DNA of 64,000 nucleotides. It comes from Ophiocordyceps camponoti-saundersi (nom. inval.). Its lineage: Eukaryota > Ascomycota > Sordariomycetes > Hypocreales > Ophiocordycipitaceae. The first letter of the stretch is position 1, and each line of letters opens with the position of its first letter. The stretch is from assembly GCA_003339415.1 (NCBI GenBank), contig PDHQ01000037.1, positions 124,001 to 188,000 of the forward strand, given 5' to 3'. The position numbers were made by a program, and so were the translations under genes. The notes under the pieces were generated by a model. It ran no database searches, was not told the origin of the DNA, and saw only the letters and a program-made list of their open reading frames with translations. Shown here in pieces: positions 11,701 to 24,184 of the stretch.

Positions 11701-14330
11701 ACCTTTTAGAACTAGCTATTATAAGGTTTATTACGGGCTAGTAAAACCTTTATATATTTCTTAATTATATTAATAAAGCCTTAATCGAATAGATTATTTA
11801 GAACGCTATAATTAAGCGCGGAGATTTAGTTTATAGTAACGATAATGCTTAGAAAGATAAGTAGCTATATAGACTCCGTACTAAACTTAAACTACGCGTA
11901 CTCTTATTACCGCGGACTCCGCTCTAAAAGATATATTAGCTTCCTAATTATTTATTATTATTAGACTTATCTAAGGTATAGAGTGCCGGGTGCGGACCTA
12001 GTCCGGCCTTAAACTAAGGTAACGCTTAAGGGGAGGGTTTTACTCTAAGTTCTCTAGTTTTTCCTACTTTTAAAATATATATAAGATAGTTCTAAGCTAA
12101 ATTAGGCATACTAGCGTATAAATATTATTATTATTATAATATTAAGTTATAGGAAAAACGCTACTTTTTTCTTAGCTTAAGTAGCTTAAATAAGCTTAGT
12201 AATTATAAGAATAGCTAGCTTTGTAAACTAGTTCCGCTTATTACCTATTTAGCTTTTAAGGAGGAGTTAGTATAACTTTATAACTTTAGTAATTTATTAT
12301 CCTATTATAGTTTTTAGGATTTTACTTAAGTAATATAATAAAGATATAAGCTTATAAGTACCTACCTCTTAATAAGCCTCTAGCTTCTTTTCGGACTTAC
12401 GTAAAATAATTACGATAGTAAACTATAGCTAGGGCGGGAAGTAACTAAATTATATATACGCTTAGAAAATTATAGCTAGCTAAGTAATAAAGATAAGGTA
12501 ATATATCTTAAGAAATCTAGCGGGAATATTATTTATTTTAGCTACTTTCTAAAAAGTTATTAATTTAAGCGTTATAAAGATATCGGTCTAAGTAATCTTA
12601 ATATTAATAGAGAACCTAAATTTAGGCGGTTTAATATCGGTTAAAAGTACGCTACGAAGCTAAGAAAAGAACTAATTAGCTAAGATATTAGCTTTAGCTA
12701 TATAGCTATTAGCCTAAGATTTATCGGTTATCCTTAATATAAAAAGATAAACTAGATCTTAGGGGAGATTATTTTAAATATAAGCCTAACGCTTAATATA
12801 TTAAAACTTAAAAAGTAAGCTAGCGATAATATAAAGGAAAAATCGCTAATAGGTATATTTTGCTAAGTTTACGATTATTTTCTAGGTAAAGGCTATCTCT
12901 TAAAGCTATTACTAAGAGGAGTCTAAAAAAAGGGACTTATATTTATACTAAGCTCGCTTAGCTACTTAAGTAGCTAAAGCTATAGCTAGGGTAAATTACG
13001 CCGCCTTACGAGAATAGGAAAGGGCGATAAATAGCACTATTTAGTTAATAATAAGTTATAGCTTTTAATAAAGTTAGTTAAGGGTATTATTAATCTCTAT
13101 TAGGTTAATAAGAGGGGAAAGTAAGAGGGTAATCTTAGCTAAGGATTTACGGTAAACTAAGTCTAGGTCCGCTTATTTTTATTATAAGTACGGTATACGC
13201 GCTATTATAAGTATAAGAATACTAGCTATAAGAGACTAGGGGATATAGTTAAATTTAGTAAGGTTAAGGTTTAGATTAATATAACGTATATATAAGTCCG
13301 CTATAGCTTAGACTAAGTTTAGCGTGCTATTCTTATATTTATAGAAAATTTAGGTATATTCTCCTTTTAGGGTAAAAAGTTAAAATTATAGCTTAGTTAT
13401 CTTATAAATTAGCTAATTTAAGTTATCGGAGAGCCTTTTATAATAGTCCTAAAATAGGTAATATAAATTAAAATTACTAATTAGGACGCGGTTAGGGTTT
13501 AGGGGAAGGTCTTAAAGAATTAAAAAGCTACCGCTATAGGGGGTATTAGGGAGAGAGTAAATAGAAATAAATTAAAATCTAAAATAGAAGGTAATACTTA
13601 TCTAGTTCTCCCCTATTTCCGGAAACTAAGTAGATATATTATATCTTTTATAAATATAAATTAAAGTATAGCCGCCGCTATAAATAAGGCGGTAAGGCAA
13701 AGTCCTAAGCGGAGGAGGCTTAGCGCTAAGGTAGCTAATAGTTTTCTAAAGAGTAATAATATTATAATCTAATTTACTACTAAGTATTAGCTTAGCTAGC
13801 TTAATACGCTTATTTATATTCTAAAAAAGGACTTTTATAGATATAAGGAAACGGTTATAGTAATATTAGTTTCTTCGCTATAATTTCTCTATAGCTTAGT
13901 TATAAATCTTATCTAGGTCCGGGCCGGGGCTAGGGTAATTAGTGCTTCTACGCTCTCTTAGATAGTAAGGTTAAGTTAAATTAAAGATAAAGCTAATTTA
14001 TTAATAGTTTATATAAGCAGGACGCTATTTATATCTTAGGGGAGGGAGGCACTTTAGGCCTATTAGATAAAGCGTCTTATTACCTTAGGGGTATCCTTAA
14101 TTACCTATATCTTAGTAGCAGGGCAGCCCCCTTTAAAGCTTAAAAGTTATCTATATTTCCTTTTAATAATAAACTAGCTTAAGAACGTACTATATATAAT
14201 AATATCCTTAGTTATTACTAATTTCGTTAGTTATAAGATAGATTATAAGCTAGGCTTAGTAAATTTAACTAGTTATCTCTTATAGTAAGCTCTTGCCCGA
14301 TCTTAGTACTTAATAGCGATAAGGTAAAGC
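8715..14330 (-). pseudogene. LINE-A ORF2 (endonuclease, reverse transcriptase, RNase H), interrupted
   Basis: On the minus strand the reverse transcriptase active-site segment reads V-I-S-F-V-D-N at about 9998-9978, where the family has F-V-D-D. The preceding residues fit the Pro-Leu-rich segment usual before it. The C-terminus at about 9090-8770 resembles the Cys/His tail of Tad1-type ORF2, with a pattern of Q-Y-G-I-R-P-E-N-T-Y. NLE-1 (10268-12136) lies within the frame. The endonuclease part (roughly 14.3-13.2 kb) is placed by order only; I did not identify its catalytic residues. Many TAA/TAG stops show RIP inactivation. Confidence 0.75.
10268..12136 (+). mobile_element. NLE-1, 1.87-kb non-LTR element inserted in LINE-A
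   Basis: The 15-bp duplication TAATATTAAGTTATA lies at 10253-10267 and 12137-12151. LINE-B has the empty site (one G to A change) at 49222-49236, which proves insertion. The right end has an ATT-rich tail, so sense is plus. The start reads ACTTTTATATATTCTATAG in three copies. The size is too small for a complete LINE ORF2 and I found no reverse transcriptase motif. A motif like that of the LINE and SINE tails lies at 12027-12065. The element probably depends on a LINE for movement. It carries one degenerate sense frame, clearest in NLE-4. Confidence 0.88.
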
Positions 14331-14379
14331 TTAGATTATATAAGGTAGTCCCCGCTATAAGAGATATAAAAAAATAGGT

Positions 14380-15420
14380 ATCCTCCGATTTTAGTACGGT
14401 AGTTATCCTCGTTTTTATAATCGGTCGCTTTATACTTATTATAAAGCTTAGGGTATTTATATATTTTAGCGATATACCCGAAATAATAATAATTATAATA
14501 TTGCTAAGGGCGGACCGCGTCTAAGAATAGCTCCGTACGAAAAATCTAAGCGTTAATAGCTAGCTTATTATCGTAAAGTTTATTAATATTAACTAGTAAT
14601 TTAAGGCTAATAATAACCGCTATCTTAGTAAATCTAAGCTAGGGCTTAAGCGCTTATAAATAAGCTACGGGTATTTTATTAACTTATACTATCTTATTAA
14701 GGAGGTTATTATATTCCCTAATAGCGAGGTTTAGAGGAAGTTCTTTAGTAATAATATTATAAATCTTATTTACGATAATTACCTTATCGTAGAAAATAAG
14801 CGTAACTTAGCTTAAGTCCTAAGTAAAAGTAGCTATATCTTTATCGAAAGTAAGTCTAATATCCTTACTATTAAAGTAATATATAGCTAAGTATAAGTTA
14901 GAGCGAATAGCGGTATTAATAGCTTATATAATATCGTATATTATTCTATTTATAATATTATCTATTATATCCGCTAAGCGAATAATAATTTCCTTCCTAT
15001 AATATAAGGAAAGCTTTTTTTTTAAGTTATATAATAAAATCGGAGCTAATATAACTTATATTTATATTTAGTATCCTCCTTATTTTATTATCTTTAAATA
15101 TAACGATTTATAAAAGGTAATAATAATAGTATTTTTAATTTCCTCGCGCGTAATATAATTAATCTAAGTTTAGATTTAATCTAATTTAAGTTCTCTATAA
15201 GCTATTATTATAGCCTAAGCTACGCGGAATACGTTAGCTAATATAATACTTAATAGTTAATAATATAGTTTTTTCTTATTTTTATTAACTAAGACTTATA
15301 GTAATCCTTAGTTATATTTAGTATATTTTCTATTAAAGTTAGTATTTCTAAACTAGTATATAGACGAATTTAACCCGCGTTCGGAGCGCGTTATAACCTT
15401 AGTTCCTTTACGAAAATTTC
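14380..15420 (-). pseudogene. LINE-A ORF1 (Gag-like, CCHC zinc knuckle)
   Basis: The minus-strand frame is fairly open from about 15.0 kb to 14.4 kb. Near 14512-14461 it reads Q-Y-Y-N-Y-Y-Y-F-G-Y-I-A-K-I-Y, which is a Cys-X2-Cys-X4-His-X4-Cys knuckle with each Cys and His codon changed to Tyr by C-to-T mutation. The upstream part fits the RNA-binding ORF1 of Tad1 and I-like LINEs. ORF2 follows in the same direction. The N-terminal limit is uncertain. Bases 15420-15568 are probably 5' untranslated. Confidence 0.72.
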
Positions 15421-15568
15421 TTCCTCCTCTGCCGCGGTCGCGACCACCCCCGGCCGGAACTCGGCTAGGTATAGCTTTACTCCGAATTAAACGGCGAATC
15501 CGACGCCGCTAACGTCTTACCTTTTCCTTTTAGATCGCGCCTTATACTAAGCGCGTGTCGAGTTCTCC

Positions 15569-16032
15569 CTATATAGCTAGTTAATATTCTATCCTCTATA
15601 CCTCTTTATTTATTATAAGATATCTCCTAGCCCTTAAGTTATATAAGTTATAACTTAAGTATTAATATATAAATTGTTATAAGCTCTTATTATATCTAAA
15701 GTATATTTTATATATATATTATATAGTAAATATAAAAGGGTATAGAATAATAATATTAATATTATATCTTATATTACTTACTATAAAGGTATTAAAGATA
15801 CTTTATATAGTATAAATAGTTTAAAATCGTTTATATAAAGTTTTCGTAAAACTTAATATCTAATAATACTATAAATTAGATATATAATAAATAAGATAAC
15901 TTTAATAATAATAGATAGGTTATCTTATATAGTTATAAACTTCTTATATAATATATTTACCTTATCTTACCTTTCCTATATAAAGTTACTAACTTATAAG
16001 GCACGTTATAGCTTAATATTATATTTAATTAT
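15569..16032 (-). pseudogene. Gypsy G (minus copy), C-terminal end of pol
   Basis: This is collinear in reverse complement with 59005-59460 of the plus copy, which follows the integrase core. It is bounded on the left by LINE-A and on the right by LARD-2. Stops are dense. It holds the end of the polyprotein and a polypurine-like stretch at the edge. Confidence 0.7.
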
Positions 16033-16540
16033 TATTAGCTAGGCATCCTTCCTAAGCTAAATAGGTAGCTAGAGTTATATTATAAACTTCTTATAATAGA
16101 GATACTAATAAATTAAACCTAGATTACGTATATTATATTAACTTAAATAATAAGGTTTAGGTAACTTATCTAAATTATATAGCGTATAGGAATATTACGT
16201 TTACTATATAATATACTCCGGCTAATAGAGTTATAAAAGATTAAATAATAACTTTACTTATAACTTATCTCTCTCTTAAAAAGTATAGAAAAGTAAGTAT
16301 ATTATATATATATTCCTCCTCCTACTAACTACCTCCCTATCCTCCTCCTATATTAATTTCGTATATTATATTAATATTATACTAATCTCGGATCGGTATT
16401 ATCTTAAGTTCGACTCCTTTTTATATATATCCCTAACCTCCTACTTTATTTATATAGAGATAGTTATCTTTATAATACGTACTACGCGTATTTAACGTAT
16501 ATTATATTCCTAAGTAGCTAGCGATATATATATTCTAATA
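16033..16540 (-). repeat. 3' LTR of LARD-2
   Basis: It runs from TATTAGCTAGGCATCC (the reversed LTR end) to TATTCTAATA (the reversed start) and is collinear with the other LARD LTRs. Confidence 0.9.
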
Positions 16541-17591
16541 TTAGTAGTTTTTCTTTTTATAGTTAGGAATATATATTTATTAAGTAAGTAGTTTAGGTAT
16601 AATTAGGTTTTTTTAGTAGCTCTCGTAAATCGAATTATTTCTCTATTTTTAAAAACTTATATAATTTAGGACTAGTAGATACCCTTACTTTACTAATTTA
16701 TAAATAAACTTAGGTTAATATCGTGCTAATATTTAATATATTTTTTAATAGTTTTAGTATAATTTCCTAAAATAATACGCGTTAAGTTATATATCGCGTC
16801 TCCCTATTATTTATATTTCGTAAATAATAGATAAGGTTTAGGTAGTAAACTTAACGCTATATATTATTACTAATATAGGGCCTAATACTATATATTATTA
16901 GCCGCTACTATAAGCTAGTCCCGGGGCTTAGTTATTTTTAAACTTTAGGATTAGTAGATAACTCCTTTAAATATAATATAAGCCGGCTACGGGGATATTA
17001 CTAAGGTATCTTACTTTAGAAACCCTTAATAAATACTAGCCGCGCGAGGGGGAATCTCCCTTATTAACCGGTAAACCCCCATAGCTAGTAAAAGTTATCT
17101 CCTTTTTATAATACTAAGTATTCTTATACCGTAATATTTATAGTTCCGCTAGGTCATTATAGTTTTTATATTACGATACCCTTAAAATAGCGTAATTCTT
17201 AACCTTAAAGATACCGTAATCCCCTAATAGTATTTTTTTTCTAATCCGAGGATTAGAGAAACGAAGAATAAACGTAATATAGTATACTAAATAAAAAACG
17301 CGATACTTAGTAAACTTTCGCCGGGTTATCTGCGAAAAATAGATAAGAAAGACTAAGGTAATTATAAAGAGGGAAGGGGAAAAAAAATTTTAAAAGGGGG
17401 GGGGGAGGGGGATATTTATACCTAGAAAGTATATACCTCTTATATCCGTAAGAGGGGTTAGTATATACTAATATACTACTTATAAGAGGGGTAAATATAT
17501 ACCTTATCTAGCGAGGTAAATTAGTAACTTAGCACCTTATTTATAAATTACCCCGCGCTTAAGCTTCTTATTCCTTTCCTTTTCTTTTTAC

Positions 17592-17635
<44 letters not shown>

Positions 17636-19118
17636 GAAAAGTAAGTTTAAGTTAATCTTAAGTTAGTATCGTAATAAGCTTTTACTAACTTTAACTTAAG
17701 ATCTATTATATATTAGGACCGCCCCCTCGTATACTTACCGCTCCGCGCGGTTATTAGATTATTATTTTAAGTCCTAAATCTAAGAATAATATTAATAATA
17801 ACGATATTTTTAAAGCTTTAATTCGCTAGCGGCGTAAAAGTATATTAATTCCGGCTTTAATTTATATTAGTTATAAGTTAAGATTAACCCGGTTTCTAAT
17901 ATACTCTAAATTTAGCTTTAAACGCGTATTACGCGTATCCTACCCCTATCTCCTTTACGCGCCCCTTATAAGCTTCCTTTATAATATCCGCGATTATTTT
18001 TCGCCCGTGCCCGCGAATACCGTTACTTATTTTCGCGGCGATATTTATTATATCTTATTAAGTATAACCTACTAAGCGTAATCTTTTTACGTTCCCGCCG
18101 CCGCCTACGCCGTTATCTTAGGCGTAGCGCGACGCTATTTAGCGCGGTAATATTAAGAGGGTGCCCCTATACTAAAATTATATTAGCTATATAGGTAAAT
18201 AGAAGCTAAAAATTAACGCTTATTAGGAATAGATATCTTAATTAGTAACCGCTTATTATTAGTACGCTAAAAAAGGTATTTAGTATAATAATATATATAT
18301 AGCTTATTAAAACTTAACTATATATAAATTAATATTAACTTAATAAACTATCTTAGCTATTATTACCTTTACGTAAGCTTTTACTACGTTTATAGGCGAT
18401 AATACGCTTTTATATAAAAATTAATATACCGAAGTAAGTCTAATAATAATCTAATCCTTATTCGTATTCGAGTTAATATCTAATAAATATTACTAATATA
18501 GTAATATTACTCGGCTAGCCCTGCGTAATTATCGCGCGTTACGCCCTCCTAGACGTCCGCGTTAGGAGTAGGGGTAAGGGACTCCGGGTTTAGGGATTTT
18601 ACTTTTTTTTTTTTCTTATTATTTTTTTTTCTTTTATTATTTTTATCTCTTATATATTACTAAATTAACTTAATTATAAGAGACTTCTAGTACTAAATTT
18701 ATAAAAGCTTAGTAAATAATAGTTATAAAGTAACTATTAAAATTAATTTAAGGTTAATAGGACCTTAGGTTAAAATCGAAATAAGTTTTTAAAAATCTTA
18801 GACCGAAAGTAAAGAGAAGAAAGAATAAATAATATTAACTTATAGTAAATTATCGCTAAGTACTAAGATATTCGAATTATTAAGTTACTAATTAGATACT
18901 AGTTAAAATATATTTATATATTATTAAAATAATAATTATAGTTTCCTAGGAGTTAGTATTTTAATAAATATCTATTATCTAAATTACTTTTCTATTTTTA
19001 ATCTAAACTAAGGTTAAATAATAATAAAGCTAGTACTTTAGCTTATATTAGTTAACCGAGTTTTAAGTAATAAAAAGTAGTTAAGTTCGTAATATAACCT
19101 AACTTTATTACTAATTAA

Positions 19119-19626
19119 TATTAGTTAGGTATTCTTCCTAAGCTAAATAAGTAGCTAGAGTTATATTATAAACTTCTTATAATAAAAATACTAATAAATT
19201 AAACTTAGATTATATATACTATATTAACCTAAATAATAAAATTTAAGTAACTTATCTAAATTATATAGCGTATAGGAATATTATATCTACTATATAATAT
19301 ACTTTAGCTAATAGAGTTATAAAAGATTAAATAATAACTTTACTTATAACTTATCTCTCTCTTAAAAAGTATAGAAAAGTAAGTATATTATATATATATT
19401 CCTCCTCTTACTAACTACCTCCCTATCCTCCTCCTATATTAACTTCGTATATTATATTAATATTATACTAGTCTCGGATCGGTATTATCTCGAGTTCGAC
19501 TCCTCTTTATATATATCCCTAACCTCCTACTTTATTTATATAGAGATAATTATCTTTACGACGTATACTACGCGTATTTAACGCGTATTATATTCCTAAG
19601 CAGCTAGCGATATATATATTCTAATA
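19119..19626 (-). repeat. 5' LTR of LARD-2
   Basis: It is the same length as its partner (508 bp). Differences from 16033-16540 are mostly transitions. Confidence 0.9.
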
Positions 19627-20826
19627 GTTATATTAAAATTAGCTAAAATATCCTAGATTATAATTTTTTCTTTTATTATAGCTAATATTAAATTACGGAC
19701 TATTTAATTATCTTAGTTAAAATAGTTAAAATTAGATTATTTAGCTTTAGGTATCTTTTTATTTTAGTATATAATTATAAGGTTAAATCTTAATATAGCT
19801 TTTACTAAAGTTACTTTTAAAGTCTTAATTTTTCGAGAATTTAGTATATTAGTAATCTAAAGTAACGCTTTATTTTACGCTTCTAAGGAGATACCGGACC
19901 GCTTAAGACTTTATTTTCGCAGTTAGTTTTTTACTAATTAAATATACCTCTCCGCTAATTTAATATTCTAAGAGTATAAAACTAAGCTAAATTTCTATTT
20001 AACCTTATATTACTTAGCTATATTTTCTATAATAGTATTAGTAAAATAGCGTCCGTTATCTAAGTAAATAGCTTTAAGCTAGCTAAATACTAAATTTTAA
20101 TAATATTACTATATATTTATTACCTCTAAGCTAGTTATATTTTTATATATTTAAGTTAATAAAAAATATATTATATAATTTATAGCTATTAGAATATATT
20201 AATATTTATAAGTACTAATAAGCGTAATAAGTTCTAGGAAATTAATAACTATTATTTTCTATAGCTTATATATCGTAATCTATTTATATTTTAACTTAGG
20301 TAAGCGTAGTATAGTTTACTAGTAAATTATATAGGATATATAATAATAAGTAATATCTAATCGATAAGTTAGCTATTATAAGATTCCTCTTAAATTCGCT
20401 AAAGTTTTTTTTTTAGAGAAATAGCTTAATATATTATAAGTACTCTATAACTTTAACTAAATATTTAACTATAGATAATACTTAGCTTATTATTTATTTA
20501 ATTTAATATAATATAGGATTTTATTTTAAACTTAATATCTAATAGCTATTTTTTAGATATAGCGATATTTATTATTTAGTAATACTTATATTTTATTAAT
20601 AAGAAAAAGTATAATTTCTATATATTATAAGTCTCCTAGCTAAGGGGATATAGCCGCTCGGAGGTAAGATATTTCTCTACCTACTAGCAGTTTACTTAAT
20701 AAGAGTTAAGTAGCTTTAATAATATCTAGCGCTAATATAATATAGCCCTCTATATTTAAAATATCGCTTTTTAAAATATTATATAATTTAAATATATTAT
20801 CCGCGATTTTAATAATTTTTATTATA
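19627..20826 (-). pseudogene. Gypsy G (minus copy), integrase region
   Basis: This is the reverse complement of 57821-59005 in the plus copy, where the integrase core is legible. The region around 20000-20060 corresponds to the Asp-Asn segment of the catalytic core. It lies between LARD-2 and NLE-2. All frames are broken by RIP stops. Confidence 0.72.
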
Positions 20827-22699
20827 ACTTTTTTATATATTCTATAGATCCCGGGCTTATAATAACGCGGATACGGACCTCTTATTTTTATATTATAAGC
20901 GGACTCCGCTCCTTCCGTTACCTTATAGCGATAGCCTTAAGCCGCGCTTAGAGCGGCTCCGGGGGGGAGGGTAACGCTATATAAGTCGATCGTAACCGTG
21001 AAAATTTTTTACCTAGAATATAGCTTTACTCCGAATCGTAATAAACTTAAACCTAAAAGTTTACTATACCTTTTACCCTATTAAAAGCTAAGGCGAGTAT
21101 TAGTAAGATTATTTTAGGGAACGTTTTAGTTTTTATATAGGTAATTATTAAATAAATAGTAAAGTTTAAAAAGGTCTAAGGAGGCGCCCCCCTTACTCCG
21201 ACTCTATTAATTAATAATATTTCCTTAGCTATTATAGCCGCGATTTCCTCTTTTTTCTATAGCTTTAAGGGGAGCGGAACTCCTCTAATATAAGCTATAA
21301 TTATAGCTAAAACGCTAAAAAAAACTATTAAAAAATAGGTTCCTAAGTAATATAAGCGTTAGCTTATAATTTACTTTAACTTTATTACTATTTTATTTTA
21401 AGTTTAAGGCCTTAAGGTAATTATAATAAGTATTAACCGCGGATTTCATAAGTAAGGCTAAGCTTTTATAATAAGGAAATTACCTAGTAGCGATATTATA
21501 ATAATATTTTAAGATATTATTTATAAGCTCCGGTCTAATTTAAGGTAGCTTTATATTACTTTCGGAGAAAAAGTACGCTTAATTAGCGGAGGTTATATTT
21601 TTATTATAAAAAGGGTACTAGCGTAGGCCTTATAATAGGGCGGTAAGGAAGCTTTTTAGAAAAAGATTAAGTTATTAAATAAGGTTTTAATAATATAACT
21701 ATATATAAAAAGATATTATTTAGGAACTTAGCGGAGTTCTCTTATAGTTATTATTAATAGTATAATAAATATAAACCGGATTTATAATAAGGGTATAATA
21801 GTATAAGCGGAGATTTTTAATATAAAACTTTATAAGCTAAAAGTCTAACCTTAGTAATATTTTAAATATTACTAGCTTAGATATATCGCTAAATATTATA
21901 TAGTAAAACTATAATATAGCCGGTACTTTGCCTTTTTATATACGAAGGGTAAGTTAGCTTACCTTATAGCGTACGGAAAGAGACTATATTACTATTTTCT
22001 CTATTAGGGGACTTACCTTAGGTAAAATTAACTTTACCTTAAGATAAGAGTAATATAGGACCGGGCGAAAAATACTTATATTTCCTAACCTTAGAGATTT
22101 ATAAATTAAAACTCTATATATACCGCCCCTTTTTCCCCTTTAGCGCTAACTAAAGTTTAGTAATAGCTAGGGCGGAAATGCTAGAGAGCGAATATAATAG
22201 CTTTACCTCTAACCCCTTTTTTAAACTTATCTATAGCTCCGCTACGATAATTAAGCCGCTTTTTAGAACTAGCTATTATAAAGTTTATTACGGGCTAATA
22301 AAACTTTTATATATTCCTTAGTTATATTAATAAAACCTTAATTAAATAGATTATTTAAGACGCTATAATTAAGCACGAAGATTCGGTTTATAGCGATAAT
22401 AACGCTTAGGAAAATAAGTAGCTATACGGACTTTATATTAAACCTAAACTACGCGTACTTATATTACCGCGGACTCCGCTTTAGAGGATATATTAGCTTC
22501 TTAATTACTTATTATTACTAGACCTATCTAAGGTATAGAGTGCCGGGTGCGGACCTAGTTTAGCCCTAAACCGAGGTAACGCTTAAGGGGAGGGTTTTAC
22601 TTTAAGTTCTCTAGTTTTTCCTACTCTTAGAATATATATAGAATAGTTCTAAGCTATATTAAGTATACTAGCGTATAAATATTATTATTATTATTATTA
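20827..22699 (+). mobile_element. NLE-2, 1.87-kb non-LTR element in Gypsy G
   Basis: It is collinear with NLE-1. The duplication of ATAATCTTTATTATA is at 20812-20826 (one C to T change) and 22700-22714; the empty site is in the plus copy of Gypsy G at 57806-57820. The 3' end has an (ATT)n tail at about 22678-22699. Sense is plus. GC-rich patches around 20925-21000 and 21185 resist RIP because they lack CpA. Confidence 0.88.
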
Positions 22700-23194
22700 A
22701 TAATCTTTATTATATTTAAGTAATAAATATATTTAATATTTTATTTTTATAAAATATTAATTTACTTTATAATTTTATTATATATTTCCGCTATATTTAT
22801 TATTAAGTTAATAATACCCTTATAATTTATATAGATTTTAAAGGGATATAGGGATATATTTACTATTTACTAATATTCCTTAATTGCGTAAATAATAGCT
22901 AATATTTCTTTTTTAAATATAAAATATCGCCGCTTTAAATTATTTAGCTAAAATAATATTTATATAATAATTTTTATATCTTAGAAATTAAAATCTCTAA
23001 TAGATATTTTATTAAGATAGTTATTAAGTTAGTAGAAAATAGCCCTAGTTTTAATATCGAATATATCTATTATTAAATAAAATTATATATTTATCTATAC
23101 TCCGAATATTATATTATTCTAAATAGCTTAGTATAGGAATTATAAAGTTTTTACCGCTTTTAGCGTTTAAATAAGTTTATCTTAATATTATACT
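22700..23194 (-). pseudogene. Gypsy G (minus copy), RNase H region
   Basis: This is the reverse complement of about 57330-57820 in the plus copy, the segment following the reverse transcriptase. It is closed on the right by LARD-3, whose target duplication ATACT starts at 23190. Confidence 0.7.
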
Positions 23195-23539
23195 TATTAG
23201 AATATATATATTACTAGCTACTTAGGAATATAATACGCGTTAAATACGCGTAGTATATATTATAAAGATAACTATTTTTATATAAATAAAGTAGGAGGTT
23301 AGGGATACGTATAAAGAGGAGTTAAACTTAAGATAAGACTAATCCGAGATTAGTATAATATTAATATAATATACGAAGTTAATATAAGAGGAGGATAGGG
23401 AGGTAATTAGTAGGAGGAGGAATATATATATAATATATTTACTTTTCTATACTCTTAAAGAGAGAGATAAGTTATAAGTAAAGTTATTATTTAATCTTTT
23501 ATAATTTTATTAGCTAGAGTATATTATATAGTAAACGTA

Positions 23540-23620
23540 GCCCTCCTAGCGTAGTAGTTAAGCGTTTAGAGATATTAGTCTCTTATAAGAGAGGTAGTCG
23601 GTTCGAATCTAGCGGAGGGC
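23540..23620 (+). other. tRNA-like head of SINE-1
   Basis: The acceptor arms GCCCTCC (23540-23546) and GGAGGGC (23614-23620) pair perfectly over 7 bp. The A box TAGCGTAGTAG (23547-23557) fits the TRGYNNARNNG consensus, and the B box GGTTCGAATCT (23600-23610) has a single C to T change of RIP type. The 81-base length and a 6-base anticodon loop do not fit a standard tRNA, and I assign no isotype. This is a SINE promoter and not a working tRNA gene. Confidence 0.85.
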
Positions 23621-24103
23621 ACGGGTATTTTTTACCCTAACTATATAGCCGGGGTACGGTCCGACCCCGGCATAACCCCGGTAGGAGTAATAACCTTGCC
23701 GGGCTCCTTCCCTCCCTTAGCAGGAGTAGTAACCTAGCCGAGGCTTAGGTAAGGTAAAGCGCGAGGTAAAGGTATAGTTAAATAATATAAGTTATTAGAG
23801 GAATAGGTCCCTTTTAATAGCGACTATAATCTAATAATAAAGTATAATTATAAAATAATATATTTTCGCTATAATATCTACTAATATATATACCGGAATT
23901 ACTTAGAACTTAGATAAGATATATAATAAGAAGTATAGGTACCTTTCGCTTAAAACTAGCGTAACTTTAAATATTTCTTATAATAATTAAGCTTTCTAAT
24001 ATAATATAATTAGCTTATAAGCTAGCTAAATATATTAAGTAAGGGGTTTTCCTTTAAGCACTCCGGTTTTTCCTTTTTATTAAATAATTATATGCTTAGA
24101 TAC

Positions 24104-24184
24104 GCCCTCCTAGCGTAGTAGTTAAGCGTTTAGAGATATTAGTCTCCTATAAGAGAGGTAGTTAGTTCGAATCTAGCGGAGGGC
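24104..24184 (+). other. tRNA-like head of SINE-2
   Basis: It has the same 7-bp acceptor pairing as SINE-1. The A box is intact (24111-24121). The B box reads AGTTCGAATCT (24164-24174), with both a G to A and a C to T change. Confidence 0.85.

Larger units (their letters stand above)
6401..15568 (-). mobile_element. LINE-A, full-length Tad1-like non-LTR retrotransposon
   Basis: A 9.17-kb block is flanked by the 15-bp direct repeat CTATATAGCTAGTTA (6386-6400 and 15569-15583). The uninterrupted target is present in the other Gypsy G copy at 59450-59464. Removing the nested NLE-1 leaves about 7.3 kb, collinear with LINE-B. Sense is minus: an AT-rich 3' tail is at 6401 and the 5' end at 15568. 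ORF1 carries a CCHC knuckle, and ORF2 has a reverse transcriptase with an F-V-D-D type motif and an RNase H-like and Cys/His C-terminus. This order is that of the Tad1 clade of fungi. It is RIP-inactivated throughout. Confidence 0.92.
16033..19626 (-). mobile_element. LARD-2, complete non-autonomous LTR element
   Basis: This is the same family as LARD-1 in reverse orientation: 508-bp LTRs at 16033-16540 and 19119-19626. The target duplication is ATTAT (16028-16032) on the left and GTTAT (19627-19631) on the right, differing by one G/A change of RIP type. The plus copy of Gypsy G shows the empty site ATAAC at 59001-59005. The interior keeps the inverted repeat, the (ATT)n tract (about 17593-17630) and the G-run with TATA box (about 17395-17425). 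Confidence 0.92.

Noticed and set aside
15465..15490. Shared 20-base string between the LINE 5' end and NLE (TATAGCTTTACTCCGAATTA)
   Set aside because: It occurs in opposite orientation relative to each element's sense strand and flanking similarity is short, so common origin is not supported.
23540..24184. Two tRNA genes
   Set aside because: Acceptor stem, A box and B box are tRNA-like, but the sequence is 81 bases with a poor anticodon loop, is joined to a 500-base body with a LINE-like tail, and is flanked by 15-bp target duplications. It is a SINE head.
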